A stretch of DNA of 16,083 nt from Synergistaceae bacterium (GCA_012513245.1 JAAZCN010000312.1:1-16083), one strand, 5' to 3'; positions 1 to 8,254 are shown, counted from the first letter of the stretch. Numbers and translations are program-made. The notes: generated from the letters alone by a model not told the origin.

Positions 1-40
1 CATCATCCGGTATTACTGGCCAGCGTATTTTGTAAAAAGC

Positions 41-1588
41 TTAGCCTGCCTTTATTGTAGCAAGAAATTCGCGATTATTCACCGTATTGCGTAATTTATC
101 CAAAATAAGATTCATAACTTCTGCTTCATCCATGTTGGTTATCTTTCTTCTTAGTGCCCAAATACGCTGGAGGTCGTCTTCAGAAACCATCAGCTCTTCT
201 TTTCTTGTGCCTGATCTAGTTATGTCCAGAGCCGGGAATATGCGCTGTTCTGAGATCTTTCGTGATAAATGGACTTCCATGTTTCCTGTTCCTTTGAATT
301 CTTCGAATATGACATCATCCATCCTGCTACCTGTTTCAACAAGTGCCGTTCCTATTATAGTGAGGCTTCCGCCAAACTCAATGTTTCTTGCGGCTCCGAA
401 GAATTTTTTGGGGAAATAGAGAGCAGCCGGATCCATACCACCGGAAAGTGTCCTTCCCGAAGGCGGAACGATCAAGGTTGATGCCCTTGCCAGCCTGGTT
501 ATTGAATCAAGCAGCAGAACAACATCTTTAGATACTTCGACCAGCCTTTTTGCTTTTTCAAGCGCAAGGGCTGCCACACGCATATGCTCTTCTGCCGGCC
601 TGTCGAAGGTGGAGGCAATTATCTCTCCATCAACAGAACGTGCCATGTCCGTTACTTCTTCCGGTCTTTCGTCTATTAGAAGTACCATAAGGATCACTTC
701 AGGATGGTTAGTTGTGATAGCATTCGCGATATTTTTCAGGAGAGTTGTTTTTCCTGCTTTTGGAGGAGAGACGATGAGAGCTCTCTGTCCTTTGCCTATT
801 GGGGCAAAAAGGTCTACCATCCTGGTAGAAACTATTTTTCTGTCTGTCTCCAGATTTAATTTTTCATCAGGGAATATTGGAGTGAGAGATTCAAACTGAG
901 GCCTTTTTCTTGCAGCTTCCGGATCGGTAAAATTGACATTTTCTACTCTCAGCAGTGCTTCATAATGTTCCTGTTCTTTGGGCGGACGAATTATTCCCCA
1001 GACTACATCTCCATTCCTCAGTCCAAATCTACGGATCTGTGAGGCAGAGACATATATATCATTGCTGCTTGGGAGAAGTCCGGACGGTCTTAGGAAACCA
1101 TATCCTTCTGACAGGCACTCAAGTGTGCCTCCGTTGAATCTGTATCCCATCGTTTCAGCCTGAGTCTTGAGTATATCAACTATTAGATCGTCTTTACGCC
1201 TGGCAGATATGGAAGTTACGCCTATTTCTTTTGCGATCTTTCTCAATTCAGCCAGAGTCTGCTGTGCCAGGAAATTAAACCCCAATTTTGGATGGGTATG
1301 CTTCTGCTGTTTGACATAACCATTGTTATTTTCGTTATGTTCTTTCTCTGCCTCTGGAACTACAGTGGATGCTACCTCAGGTACAACTTCAGGAGGCGAG
1401 GTTTCCTTCACGGTTTCATCAGCAACTGCAGCAGATGCCACCTCATTAACAGATTCAGCTGAAACAGCATTGTTTTCAGTTTCATTCAGCCGGATCGGTT
1501 TTTTTTCTTTTTTTGCGGTGGAAGAACTTTTGGTCCTTGTTGTTTTCTTCTTTGGTTCTTCTGTGGTTTCAATTTTTTTCCTTGGCAA
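41..1588 (-). CDS. rho: Transcription termination factor Rho
   Basis: Hexameric RNA-dependent ATPase/helicase that ends transcription at Rho-dependent sites. The 515-residue product has a lineage-specific N-terminal tail (about 1-100) that is Lys/Arg-rich, then Ala/Val/Glu-rich, then Asn/His-rich. A Rho N-terminal helical domain follows (about 104-143), then the OB-fold RNA-binding domain with GYGFLR (162-167) and the [10 protein letters not shown] region. The RecA-type motor has Walker [10 protein letters not shown] (274-282), the LLIDERPEE segment, Walker B LLLDS (358-362), the Q-loop LSGGMD (381-386) and the R-loop GTGNME. It is about 95 residues longer than E. coli Rho (419), essentially all from the N-terminal tail. 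The start is TTG at 1586-1588; GGGAGGT lies 8 bases upstream and no better ATG exists. The gene follows the membrane protein gene by 24 bases and is probably cotranscribed. One oddity: the usual EEGG motif reads EFGG (Phe405). Confidence 0.97.
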   Translation of the reverse strand: MPRKKIETTEEPKKKTTRTKSSSTAKKEKKPIRLNETENNAVSAESVNEVASAAVADETVKETSPPEVVPEVASTVVPEAEKEHNENNNGYVKQQKHTHPKLGFNFLAQQTLAELRKIAKEIGVTSISARRKDDLIVDILKTQAETMGYRFNGGTLECLSEGYGFLRPSGLLPSSNDIYVSASQIRRFGLRNGDVVWGIIRPPKEQEHYEALLRVENVNFTDPEAARKRPQFESLTPIFPDEKLNLETDRKIVSTRMVDLFAPIGKGQRALIVSPPKAGKTTLLKNIANAITTNHPEVILMVLLIDERPEEVTDMARSVDGEIIASTFDRPAEEHMRVAALALEKAKRLVEVSKDVVLLLDSITRLARASTLIVPPSGRTLSGGMDPAALYFPKKFFGAARNIEFGGSLTIIGTALVETGSRMDDVIFEEFKGTGNMEVHLSRKISEQRIFPALDITRSGTRKEELMVSEDDLQRIWALRRKITNMDEAEVMNLILDKLRNTVNNREFLATIKAG

Positions 1589-1612
1589 CTTATCTGACCT
1601 CCCGGTCTAGTG

Positions 1613-2068
1613 TCATTTTCTTCTAACTATTTCGAACTCGATGTCCGACCATACTTTTGCAGGCGTGGAAACATTGACTCTGTACGACCCTACAGGAAGA
1701 GGCGTCCCCTCTTCCCTTAAAAGATAAAAAGTTCTTACTCCATCTTTAGTCATAAGCTTAAGTGGTTCCGAAAGTACCAGCTCATTGCCGTAATACCACG
1801 AAACTTCCAAATGGCTGCCTTCACTTGCGGAAGAATACTTCAGCCATAAACAGATCTGACTTGGACCGTAGGGGATGCTGTTGCTGATCAGCAGTGGCTC
1901 GCGGTTATCTCCCAGTTCCTGACAGATCACTGCTTCTTCGACCTTAAAGAAACTTGAGAACGGACCGACTTTTAAGCTCCATGCCACCAGCAAAAGCAGG
2001 AGAACTACACTGAAACCGAGAAGGACAAGCGGTCTCTTCGCTGACTTATCCATATTGATGCTTTTCAT
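1613..2068 (-). CDS. Small membrane-anchored protein with a predicted extracytoplasmic beta-rich domain
   Basis: I do not recognise the family with confidence. The product is 151 residues from the chosen ATG (2066-2068), which has GGTGG a few bases upstream. A short basic N-terminus (MKSINMDKSAKR) precedes one strongly hydrophobic segment (PLVLLGFSVVLLLLLVAWSL), which suggests a signal anchor with the rest outside the cytoplasm. The soluble part alternates beta-type residues. It ends in a pattern (LPVGSYRVNVSTP then DIEFEIV) typical of Ig-like or DUF2914-like beta sandwiches, which is a resemblance only. The open frame extends upstream to a TTG at 2120-2122, only 3 bases after the preceding stop, and includes an ATG at 2102-2104, but neither has a visible ribosome binding site. 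A third ATG lies at 2051-2053. It sits between the DUF4392 gene and rho and is probably in the same transcript. Confidence 0.75.
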   Translation of the reverse strand: MKSINMDKSAKRPLVLLGFSVVLLLLLVAWSLKVGPFSSFFKVEEAVICQELGDNREPLLISNSIPYGPSQICLWLKYSSASEGSHLEVSWYYGNELVLSEPLKLMTKDGVRTFYLLREEGTPLPVGSYRVNVSTPAKVWSDIEFEIVRRK

Positions 2069-2125
2069 ACAGGACCACCAATCTCTAACCTGGTATTTTA
2101 CCATGAGTACGTAGAAAAACAAAAA

Positions 2126-2995
2126 TCAAGAAATGTTCTTATGCCATATTTCGTATAATTCTGAAATAATGGCTTCGAGAACTTCGATTTTAAAACCGTC
2201 CACAGTAAGTTCTGATTTTTTGCTTATACCGTCCACTGCTTTTTCCCTTATAAGGGCTTCAAGCATGGACCGTTCATCGTTTATACACGGACCGCACCAT
2301 TCTCCCCAGATGTATGAAAGTGCTGCACTAAGAGCATAACAGCCCCAGTTGCTGACATCTACGGGTATGGCTACATCTGTACGTATTACTGAAAGACACT
2401 TCCTGAAGTCAGGTCTGATCTCAAATATTTCGGAGATAAAGTTGCCCATTCCGACTTCATTTCCTCCGTCACCTATCCCGACAGTGAAAATATTTTTTCG
2501 TGAACATAGGACTGATATCCAGTCCAGTGAAGGTGTCCAGGCAGAAATATCTTCGTTTCTCATATTGTAAAATTTGCCGTCAGCCGCCCGTCCCAGACGT
2601 TCAGTAAATATGACGGCATCAGGAGAAAAAGAATCAAGTTTATCAAAATGGTCAAATACTTTGACTTTATCTTCAGGAAAACCAGCCGCAGTAGCACATG
2701 CCTTCATTGCAACAACGCAAAGGTCATCTGTCCAAATTTCGGTCTCAGCACCATGTTTCCAAAACGCCCTTGCCAGAACAACTGCTCCTCCGGGGCCATC
2801 GGTTTCAGGCGCTCCTGAAGAGGGAACAAAAAAGCCGGAAACGACAGCGACTCGTGAAGCATCGGCCAGAACTTCAGAGGCTTTTTGCCAGTATAGGCTG
2901 TCACATAGACTCGATATACCTCTGTTGCCTTTGTTTGAAGCAACAGTATGGACAAGTTCTTCTGCAAACACTGAGGGTAATCTGAATTTTTCCAT
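2126..2995 (-). CDS. DUF4392 protein, D-glutamate cyclase-like domain
   Basis: A 289-residue protein consisting almost entirely of the DUF4392 domain, which in animal DGLUCY forms the C-terminal part of the mitochondrial D-glutamate cyclase (D-glutamate to 5-oxo-D-proline). Visible conserved blocks are GFFVPSSGAPETDGPGGA (54-71), TERLGRAADGKFYNMR (131-146) and GIGDGGNEVGMG (173-184), rich in Gly and acidic residues as expected for a ligand or metal site. There is no signal peptide or membrane segment, so it is probably cytoplasmic. The frame is open to 3046, which would overlap pfkA by 41 bases. The ATG at 2993-2995, just after the pfkA stop with a weak AGAG upstream, fits the domain start better. 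The domain assignment is strong. Enzymatic activity is inferred from the animal protein, and no racemase or other glutamate gene is adjacent. Confidence 0.85.
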   Translation of the reverse strand: MEKFRLPSVFAEELVHTVASNKGNRGISSLCDSLYWQKASEVLADASRVAVVSGFFVPSSGAPETDGPGGAVVLARAFWKHGAETEIWTDDLCVVAMKACATAAGFPEDKVKVFDHFDKLDSFSPDAVIFTERLGRAADGKFYNMRNEDISAWTPSLDWISVLCSRKNIFTVGIGDGGNEVGMGNFISEIFEIRPDFRKCLSVIRTDVAIPVDVSNWGCYALSAALSYIWGEWCGPCINDERSMLEALIREKAVDGISKKSELTVDGFKIEVLEAIISELYEIWHKNIS

Positions 2996-3005
2996 TTGAA
3001 AGTCT

Positions 3006-3968
3006 CTAAATGCTGAGTGTTTCAACAAGCCTGAGCATGTCAGCATCCAGGTTTCGTTTTGTTTCCCATGCAGTTTTGAGCTCGGAGGAGACGATGTTGC
3101 CGTTTATCCTACCCACCATAACACCTCTTTCACCTCTCATGAGATGTTCCACTGCAGCTGATCCAAGCCTTGAAGCAAGTACCGTATCAAAACATGACGG
3201 CGCTCCGCCTCTTTGAATGTGTCCAAGCACAACGATCCTTGGATCATAGCTGCCCTGTCCCTTTAGCTTTTCTGCAAGTTCAGAAGCTGACATTACTCCT
3301 TCTGATACGACGATAAGAGAGTGAGTTTTGCCCCTCTCTTTAGCATAACTGAGTTTTTTGCATATAGCCTTAATATCGGGAGCTATTTCCGGCAAAAGGA
3401 CAAATTCAGCCCCACATGCGACACCCGTCTCCAAAGCGAGAAAACCTGAGTTTCTGCCCATGACTTCTACAATAAACATCCTGTCATGGCTGGATGCAGT
3501 GTCACGGAGTTTGCTTATGCACTCCAGAGCAGTGTTGCATGCCGTATCAAAGCCTATGGTGCAATCTGTTCCTGCCACATCATTGTCTATGGTTCCCGGT
3601 ATGCCGACAACTGCTATCCCTCTGCTGTGCAGCTCGTTTGCCCCACGGAAAGACCCGTCGCCGCCAATAACGACAAGAGCATCTATATCATTTTCTTTAA
3701 GCCTTGAAGTTCCTGCATTGACTCCTTCGGGCCGTAAAAATTCCGGACATCTCGCTGTTCTCAGGATGGTTCCTCCATGGAGAAGTATCCCTCCGACAGA
3801 ACTCCTGGTCATAGGGACGAAATCACCCTCAAGCAGTCCTTCGTACCCTCTCCTTATCCCTACAACATTGAGCCCGTTGTAGAGAGCGGTACGCGTTACC
3901 GCCCTTATCGCTGCATTCATGCCAGGAGAATCTCCTCCGCTTGTCAGGACACCGATCCTTTTCAACAT
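3006..3968 (-). CDS. pfkA: ATP-dependent 6-phosphofructokinase
   Basis: Phosphorylates fructose 6-phosphate to fructose 1,6-bisphosphate, the committed step of glycolysis; 320 residues, the usual length of bacterial PfkA. Visible sites are the N-terminal GVLTSGGDSPGMNAAIR loop, GGDGS at 102-106, PGTIDND at 124-130 with the catalytic Asp128, EVMGR (168-172), and HIQRGG (250-255) for substrate binding. Gly rather than Asp at position 105 (GGDGS, not GGDD) predicts ATP rather than pyrophosphate as donor. Arg22, Arg26 and Arg55, equivalent to E. coli effector-site arginines 21, 25 and 54, are present, so allosteric control by ADP/PEP is plausible. The ATG at 3966-3968 has GGGAGGC 6 bases upstream. 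A gap of about 91 bases separates it from the ComF-like gene, so it may have its own promoter, but I see no convincing -35/-10 pair. Confidence 0.97.
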   Translation of the reverse strand: MLKRIGVLTSGGDSPGMNAAIRAVTRTALYNGLNVVGIRRGYEGLLEGDFVPMTRSSVGGILLHGGTILRTARCPEFLRPEGVNAGTSRLKENDIDALVVIGGDGSFRGANELHSRGIAVVGIPGTIDNDVAGTDCTIGFDTACNTALECISKLRDTASSHDRMFIVEVMGRNSGFLALETGVACGAEFVLLPEIAPDIKAICKKLSYAKERGKTHSLIVVSEGVMSASELAEKLKGQGSYDPRIVVLGHIQRGGAPSCFDTVLASRLGSAAVEHLMRGERGVMVGRINGNIVSSELKTAWETKRNLDADMLRLVETLSI

Positions 3969-4059
3969 GACTTATGCCTCCCTGTTTCACCTGATTGTAC
4001 AATTTTATTTAAGATCATACTCTGTTTAGATCAATTCACTATGTGCGATGGAAAGAAAC
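3969..4059 (-). other. Intergenic gap before pfkA
   Basis: 91 AT-rich bases between the ComF-like stop and the pfkA ribosome binding site. TAAAAT and TATGAT hexamers are present, but no -35 sits at acceptable spacing. There is no terminator hairpin, so read-through from metK/comF is likely. Confidence 0.35.
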
Positions 4060-4821
4060 CTATATTTTTTTCCATGCAGCTTCATTTTCTTGTGAGGGGA
4101 CCCTTCTTGACCAGACTAATGCAGAAGAGACCTTTCCCGCAGATTTTTCCACTGCTGATATCGCAGCCCGCAGGGTGTTTCCTGTCGTATATACATCATC
4201 GACCAACACTACGAAAAGTCCCTCAAGGCTTTTTGATGATCTCATAGAATCTATCGGCATCATATACCTTGATGCGCTGGTCTTACCGGCCTGAGGAAGG
4301 ATATCATTTCTCCAGAAAAGTATTTTATCATCGGCAGGTATATTACTTACCTGAGAAATTCCCTCAGCCAAGAGTAATGACTGATTATATTCCCTCCTGC
4401 CGGATCTATGTAAAGGCACCGGTATAAGGATGTCTGCCTCTATTTCATTAAAGGTTTCACCCAGGAGTCTGCCCATTGGTATCCCTAAAGAACTTGCGTT
4501 TTTGTATTTCAGATCCAGCAAAAGTTCACGAGAGATGCCTTCGTGAAGCGAAAGCGCATAACAAGGGATAGGGTCGCTGCAGCACTCAAGACCGTAAGGG
4601 GCACCGCATTTAGCACAAAAGGCAGGCAGTGGAGAAATAACTGACCGCATGCAGCTGTCACAGCACGATACCCCGACCCTGCCGCAGACCGGACATGTTT
4701 CAGGCCATAAAAAATGAAAAAGAGAATGTGCGAGATCATCAGTCAAAGATTTAAAAAATGAACACCGCGAGGATGTCGAAGTTATGTCTTTTCGGTGATC
4801 CTGCGGTGTTCTGATAAACAA
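4060..4821 (-). CDS. ComF family protein (phosphoribosyltransferase fold)
   Basis: A 253-residue member of the ComFC/GntX family. An N-terminal zinc-finger region carries CPVC (43-46), CCDSC (53-57) and CAKC (69-72). The type I phosphoribosyltransferase domain follows, with ILIPVPLH (131-138), the REYNQS segment (143-148) and the PRPP-binding loop VVLVDDVYTTGNTL (204-217). In naturally competent bacteria ComFC aids handling of incoming single-stranded DNA, but the family is widespread in non-competent species and no competence genes are nearby, so the role here is open. The start appears to be TTG (4819-4821), 8 bases after the metK stop, with GGCAGGA close upstream. The spacing is tight, so this start is only moderately sure. 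It is likely cotranscribed with metK. Confidence 0.88.
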   Translation of the reverse strand: MFIRTPQDHRKDITSTSSRCSFFKSLTDDLAHSLFHFLWPETCPVCGRVGVSCCDSCMRSVISPLPAFCAKCGAPYGLECCSDPIPCYALSLHEGISRELLLDLKYKNASSLGIPMGRLLGETFNEIEADILIPVPLHRSGRREYNQSLLLAEGISQVSNIPADDKILFWRNDILPQAGKTSASRYMMPIDSMRSSKSLEGLFVVLVDDVYTTGNTLRAAISAVEKSAGKVSSALVWSRRVPSQENEAAWKKI

Positions 4822-4829
4822 ATCCTGCC

Positions 4830-6026
4830 CTATACAGCAGCTGCTTTTTTGAGTATATCTGTTTTGTCAGTACGTTCCCAAGTTGGGATGGGGGCAAGAT
4901 CTATGCGACCCATGTGACCATAGGAAGCTAATCTTTTATAACAAGGTTTGCGCAGTTCAAGATCCCTTATTATTGCCGCCGGGCGGAAATCAAAGTGCTC
5001 TCTTATAAGCTCTGTGATCTTCTCGTCAGAGATAGTCCCTGTGCCAAAAGTCTCTACCATTATCGAGACAGGCTTAGCTACACCTATTGCATAGGCTACC
5101 TGTATCTGACAGACCGCGGCAAGTCCCGCAGCTACAATATTTTTAGCTACATAACGAGCCATGTAGGCTCCTGATCTGTCGACCTTGGTCGGATCTTTCC
5201 CCGAGAAGGCCCCTCCGCCATGGGGAACAGCGCCCCCATATGTATCAACAATTATCTTTCTTCCCGTAAGGCCGCTGTCTGCCAGGGGTCCTCCCAGGAC
5301 AAAGCGCCCTGTAGGATTGATAAGTATCCTTGGCTTCTTTTCTATTAAGGATCCGGGAATGACCGGAGCTATCACATATTTTTCCACGTCTTCAGCTATC
5401 TGCAGCTGGTCTACCGCGGGATGATGCTGTGTACTTATAACTATAGTGTCGACACGCACAGGCTTCCCGTCTACATACTCTACAGTTACCTGGGCCTTGC
5501 CGTCCGGACGGAGGTAGGGGATCGTCTTGTTCTTTCTGACCTCAGCAAGTTTGCGTGTGAGTTTATGGGCGAGAGAGATAGGCATAGGCATCAGTTCCTC
5601 TGTTTCATCGCATGCATAACCGACCATCAGCCCCTGGTCTCCTGCCCCGACCTTGTCTATTTCATCTTCTGACAAGTCTCTGATCTCAAGCGCTTTGCCC
5701 ACTCCCTGTTTGATGTCCGCAGATTGTTCGTCTATAGCCGTCAGTACAGCGCATGTATCCCCGTCAAAACCGTACTTTGCCCTTGTGTAGCCTACTTGCT
5801 TGACCGTATCCCTTGTTATCTTTGGAATGTCTACATAGCAGCTTGTAGTTATCTCTCCTGCTACTACGACAAGTCCGGTGCTGACGAGAGTCTCACATGC
5901 GACTCTACCCATTGGGTCTTCCTTCAGTATAGCGTCCAGTATCGCATCTGATATTTGATCTGCGAGTTTGTCAGGGTGTCCCTCTGTCACTGATTCTGAC
6001 GTGATAAGATACCTCTCTTTGCTCAT
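4830..6026 (-). CDS. metK: S-adenosylmethionine synthetase (methionine adenosyltransferase)
   Basis: Makes S-adenosylmethionine from methionine and ATP; 398 residues, slightly longer than E. coli MetK (384). Diagnostic motifs are GHPDK (16-20, ATP/metal), GAGDQG (127-132, family signature) and the glycine-rich [19 protein letters not shown] (270-288). The frame is open to a GTG at 6033-6035, but GGAGG overlaps that codon and sits 8 bases ahead of the ATG at 6024-6026, so the ATG is the start. The upstream gap of 112 bases to the GNAT gene contains no recognisable SAM riboswitch and no clear terminator. The ComF-like gene follows 8 bases after its stop. Confidence 0.98.
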   Translation of the reverse strand: MSKERYLITSESVTEGHPDKLADQISDAILDAILKEDPMGRVACETLVSTGLVVVAGEITTSCYVDIPKITRDTVKQVGYTRAKYGFDGDTCAVLTAIDEQSADIKQGVGKALEIRDLSEDEIDKVGAGDQGLMVGYACDETEELMPMPISLAHKLTRKLAEVRKNKTIPYLRPDGKAQVTVEYVDGKPVRVDTIVISTQHHPAVDQLQIAEDVEKYVIAPVIPGSLIEKKPRILINPTGRFVLGGPLADSGLTGRKIIVDTYGGAVPHGGGAFSGKDPTKVDRSGAYMARYVAKNIVAAGLAAVCQIQVAYAIGVAKPVSIMVETFGTGTISDEKITELIREHFDFRPAAIIRDLELRKPCYKRLASYGHMGRIDLAPIPTWERTDKTDILKKAAAV

Positions 6027-6138
6027 TTCAAACACCTCCGTTTATATTTGCAGCTGATTTCCAGCATGCCATCGTACGATTCTATTGCCAAATGTACTTT
6101 TTGAACAGAGCGGGCGATTTGCTGTTCCCATTCTGATT

Positions 6139-6588
6139 TTAAGAATACTCTATCGGCCTGCGCTGAAGTATCAACAGACCGTCCCTTGCTTCAAATCCAA
6201 GTTTGCACATGAAGTCTATTAGTTCGCTCGTGTAAGTCACTATAAGGGAAACCGGTTTTATAGCAGGATGGTTGAGGGCGTAAACAAGAAGGCTTGAGCC
6301 CAGGCCTTTTCCCTGATGGTCAGGGTGGACAAGGATATCCCAGAGAGATCCCCTGAAAACAAAATCTGTTAGGATCCGGCAAAAAGCCACCAGTTTGCCG
6401 TTATATCTGACAGAAAAACACATGCTTGTTCCTTGAAGCATCTTTTCGATCTGTTCAAGAGAACGGCTCCTGCCCCAGCGTGTAAACCTGTATAGATCCT
6501 GAAGTTCTTCCGGAGTTATCGCTAACTTGCTGTCGTAATAATAATAGCCCGGACAGACATTATGGTTGTTTTCAAAATTTTGTTTCAT
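6139..6588 (-). CDS. GNAT family N-acetyltransferase
   Basis: A 149-residue single-domain GNAT protein. Acetyl-CoA binding motif A is clear: a beta strand WDILVHPDHQGKGLGSSLL (83-101) with the Q-x-x-G-x-G pyrophosphate-binding turn. Preceding strands (SMCFSVRYNGKLVAFCRIL) and the C-terminal SLIVTYTSELIDFMCKLGF segment match the rest of the fold. The substrate cannot be told from sequence. The frame extends upstream into the zinc-ribbon gene, but AGAGG lies 9 bases before the ATG at 6586-6588, giving a normal-length GNAT. An ATG at 6595-6597 immediately follows that AGAGG and is too close to use it. It overlaps the preceding gene by 17 bases, so translation is probably coupled. Confidence 0.88.
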   Translation of the reverse strand: MKQNFENNHNVCPGYYYYDSKLAITPEELQDLYRFTRWGRSRSLEQIEKMLQGTSMCFSVRYNGKLVAFCRILTDFVFRGSLWDILVHPDHQGKGLGSSLLVYALNHPAIKPVSLIVTYTSELIDFMCKLGFEARDGLLILQRRPIEYS

Positions 6589-6862
6589 CTGGATCATCCT
6601 CTGTTTCTTCTTCATGATATCCGCAGACTTCGCCATTTTCCTCGCAGGAGTCAGACTTATCTTGTACGTGAGCAGCAAGCGCAAGGCCTCCGATGATCTT
6701 TCGAAGATCTCCGCGTCTGGCATCCTTGCTTATGGTCAACTCCATAACCTGCCCGGCACCACACTTTGAGCAGGTCCAAACCGCCCGGGCAATTCCGTCA
6801 GGATCTGGTGACCCAGCGAGGACTTTAACTTCACCGCATTTCTGACAAGCAACAATAAGCAT
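6572..6862 (-). CDS. Small zinc-ribbon-like protein with acidic tail
   Basis: A 96-residue protein I cannot place in a named family. Two CxxC pairs (CQKC 6-9, CSKC 31-34) form a probable zinc ribbon. A helix-like middle (DLRKIIGGLALAAHV, 52-66) leads into a strongly acidic C-terminal tail (about 68-94) that carries a further Cys73, Cys80 and His83, which may be a second metal site. The start is ATG at 6860-6862 with GAGAGGT 7 bases upstream. Its 3' end overlaps the GNAT gene by 17 bases. This architecture could fit a nucleic-acid- or protein-binding adaptor, but nothing in the sequence fixes a function. Confidence 0.8.
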   Translation of the reverse strand: MLIVACQKCGEVKVLAGSPDPDGIARAVWTCSKCGAGQVMELTISKDARRGDLRKIIGGLALAAHVQDKSDSCEENGEVCGYHEEETEDDPDETKF

Positions 6863-6984
6863 ATGATAGACCTCTCTTCTTCAGGCCCGACAGGACCTGG
6901 ACAAACGCTATAAACCTACGGGTTTCAGAAAAGGTTATCCTGCAGGCAGTTATAATTAATTGGGCTGACATAAATAATGACTGT
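6863..6984 (-). other. Intergenic gap before the zinc-ribbon gene
   Basis: A 122-base gap between the DUF3084 stop and the zinc-ribbon start. It contains a small hairpin (AAACC at 6912-6916 with GGTTT at 6921-6925) and AT-rich stretches that could hold a promoter. There is no convincing -35/-10 pair and no T-tract terminator. I cannot decide whether the zinc-ribbon/GNAT pair has its own promoter. Confidence 0.4.
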
Positions 6985-8184
6985 TCAATTTATCTTGAAT
7001 CTTATCTTGACAGGACCTTCAGTATAGATGTCTTTAGCAGCAAAAATCCTGAGAATAACATCAGAGTTCTTCTTATTTATGTCTTCCATGATCTGCATAA
7101 ACTCAGCTGTATCTATTGAGCCGACATTACCGCTCAAAGGATCCCTGAGAACTCCTTCTTTGGCTGCCCTTGAATTAACATCCCGCAGCATTAGAAACAA
7201 AGTCTCTTCAACGTCTTCCCTTGAGGCTTCTTTTTTAATATTTCTCTCTCCAAGAATATCCCCGGAAGTAAATATCAACTTTGTACTGTACGTTTCTAAT
7301 TCCGCCATTACCGGTTCTCCCTCGACAGCGTTGGTAAGTGCTGTGAGCCTCAAGAGGTAACGCCCCGGAGTTTTAGAAAGGAGAGATCTTGCCCTATCTA
7401 TTGAACTTTCATCGACTAAAGGTCTTTTAACAGACTCAGGCTTGGTTCCAAAACGATAAGCGAGGAGCGCCTGAGTCTCTTCTATAAGTCTTTCAAGGAC
7501 CTGATCTACCTGGTGGGGAGTAGATTCCGGTCCGTTTATTACTCCCTGCGCCAGTTTCTCTCCTGTCAAAGCTGCGATCCTGCCTTCTCTCAGACGCTGG
7601 ATATCTGCTTTAAGTTTTCCAGCTTCTTGCTTAAGGAAGGCAACAGAGGCTTCAAGTTTTTGGCTTTCTTGCTCCAAAATAACTTTTTCTTCTAAAAGTA
7701 CCTTCTGTTCTTTTTCTGTTTTTTCTTTTATTTTTGTCATTTCCTGTAATTCGGACCTGGCTTCCTTAAAGCTTGTGGTGCCTTTTTCAAGCTTCTTCTC
7801 AAGTGTCTGAAGTTCTTCCTGCTTTTCTATAACGTCTCCCTTGCTCCTGAACAGCTCAACTTCCATACCCTGAAGGTTGGTCCTGTTTTCCTGAAGTTCT
7901 GCAGTTAGGACCGTGATCTGGTTTTGCACATAGTTCATGCTGAAAAGTGCCGTCCTTACAGTTTCAGAGGCTACACTTATGACAAATAGGGTAAACAACG
8001 CAATGCCAATACCTGTAATTACAGAAATTATCCTTGATGTATATTTAGGGCGAAGTTTTAAGAAAGTCACCCGTTTCTTGCCAAGCTTCATTCCAATTAT
8101 GTCACCGGCCCATGCAACAATACCACTGACGACCGCCAGTGTCCCAAGGAGACTCCAATTCATTTCTCTGAAGAGTTCAAACAA
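6985..8184 (-). CDS. DUF3084 membrane protein with long coiled coil
   Basis: A 399-residue DUF3084 family protein of unknown function, a family reported mainly from cyanobacteria, Deinococcus relatives and Synergistota. A first hydrophobic segment (about 11-29) is followed by the family-typical GDIIGMKLGKKRVTFLKLRPKYTS loop (27-50), whose basic character suggests it is cytoplasmic. A second membrane segment (about 52-72) follows. Residues about 84-200 form a Glu/Lys/Leu heptad-rich coiled coil. The C-terminal domain (about 205-399) has mixed alpha/beta character and ends in a strand-like VKIRFKIN. The start is probably TTG at 8182-8184, with GGGAG about 8-9 bases upstream. An ATG at 8161-8163 would shorten it by 7 residues but has only a weak AGAG. 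A scaffold or envelope role is plausible but unproven. Confidence 0.88.
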   Translation of the reverse strand: MFELFREMNWSLLGTLAVVSGIVAWAGDIIGMKLGKKRVTFLKLRPKYTSRIISVITGIGIALFTLFVISVASETVRTALFSMNYVQNQITVLTAELQENRTNLQGMEVELFRSKGDVIEKQEELQTLEKKLEKGTTSFKEARSELQEMTKIKEKTEKEQKVLLEEKVILEQESQKLEASVAFLKQEAGKLKADIQRLREGRIAALTGEKLAQGVINGPESTPHQVDQVLERLIEETQALLAYRFGTKPESVKRPLVDESSIDRARSLLSKTPGRYLLRLTALTNAVEGEPVMAELETYSTKLIFTSGDILGERNIKKEASREDVEETLFLMLRDVNSRAAKEGVLRDPLSGNVGSIDTAEFMQIMEDINKKNSDVILRIFAAKDIYTEGPVKIRFKIN

Positions 8185-8245
8185 GGACTTCTCTCCCTCA
8201 GGTCATGATCTGTAAAACGCTTATAAAACTATCACAATTAATGAC

Positions 8246-8254
8246 ATTATAGCA
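8246..8254 (-). promoter_or_regulatory. Extended -10 promoter for the DUF3084 gene
   Basis: On the minus strand, TGC directly precedes a perfect TATAAT (TATAAT at 8246-8251, TG element at 8253-8254), giving a strong extended -10 element about 60 bases upstream of the DUF3084 start. The best -35-like hexamer (TTAAGA) sits 19 bases further up, which is long, but extended -10 promoters tolerate a weak -35. It lies downstream of the lat terminator, as expected for a new transcription unit. Confidence 0.55.

Noticed and set aside
1..40. Start of another gene after rho (ATGATG on the minus strand at the window edge)
   Set aside because: Only the first codons would be visible and no clear ribosome site precedes them, so no gene can be supported.
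2996..3046. N-terminal extension of the DUF4392 protein into pfkA
   Set aside because: It would overlap pfkA by 41 bases and add residues outside the domain; an ATG just after the pfkA stop is a better start.
3358..3882. Long plus-strand open frame of 174 codons
   Set aside because: It lies antisense to pfkA, has no family features or ribosome site, and is a coding shadow; the same holds for the other plus-strand frames.
6027..6138. SAM riboswitch before metK
   Set aside because: The gap is only 112 bases and shows no recognisable riboswitch core or terminator stem.
6589..6723. 45-residue N-terminal extension of the GNAT protein
   Set aside because: It overlaps the zinc-ribbon gene out of frame, and a ribosome site fits the ATG at 6586-6588, which yields a normal-length GNAT.
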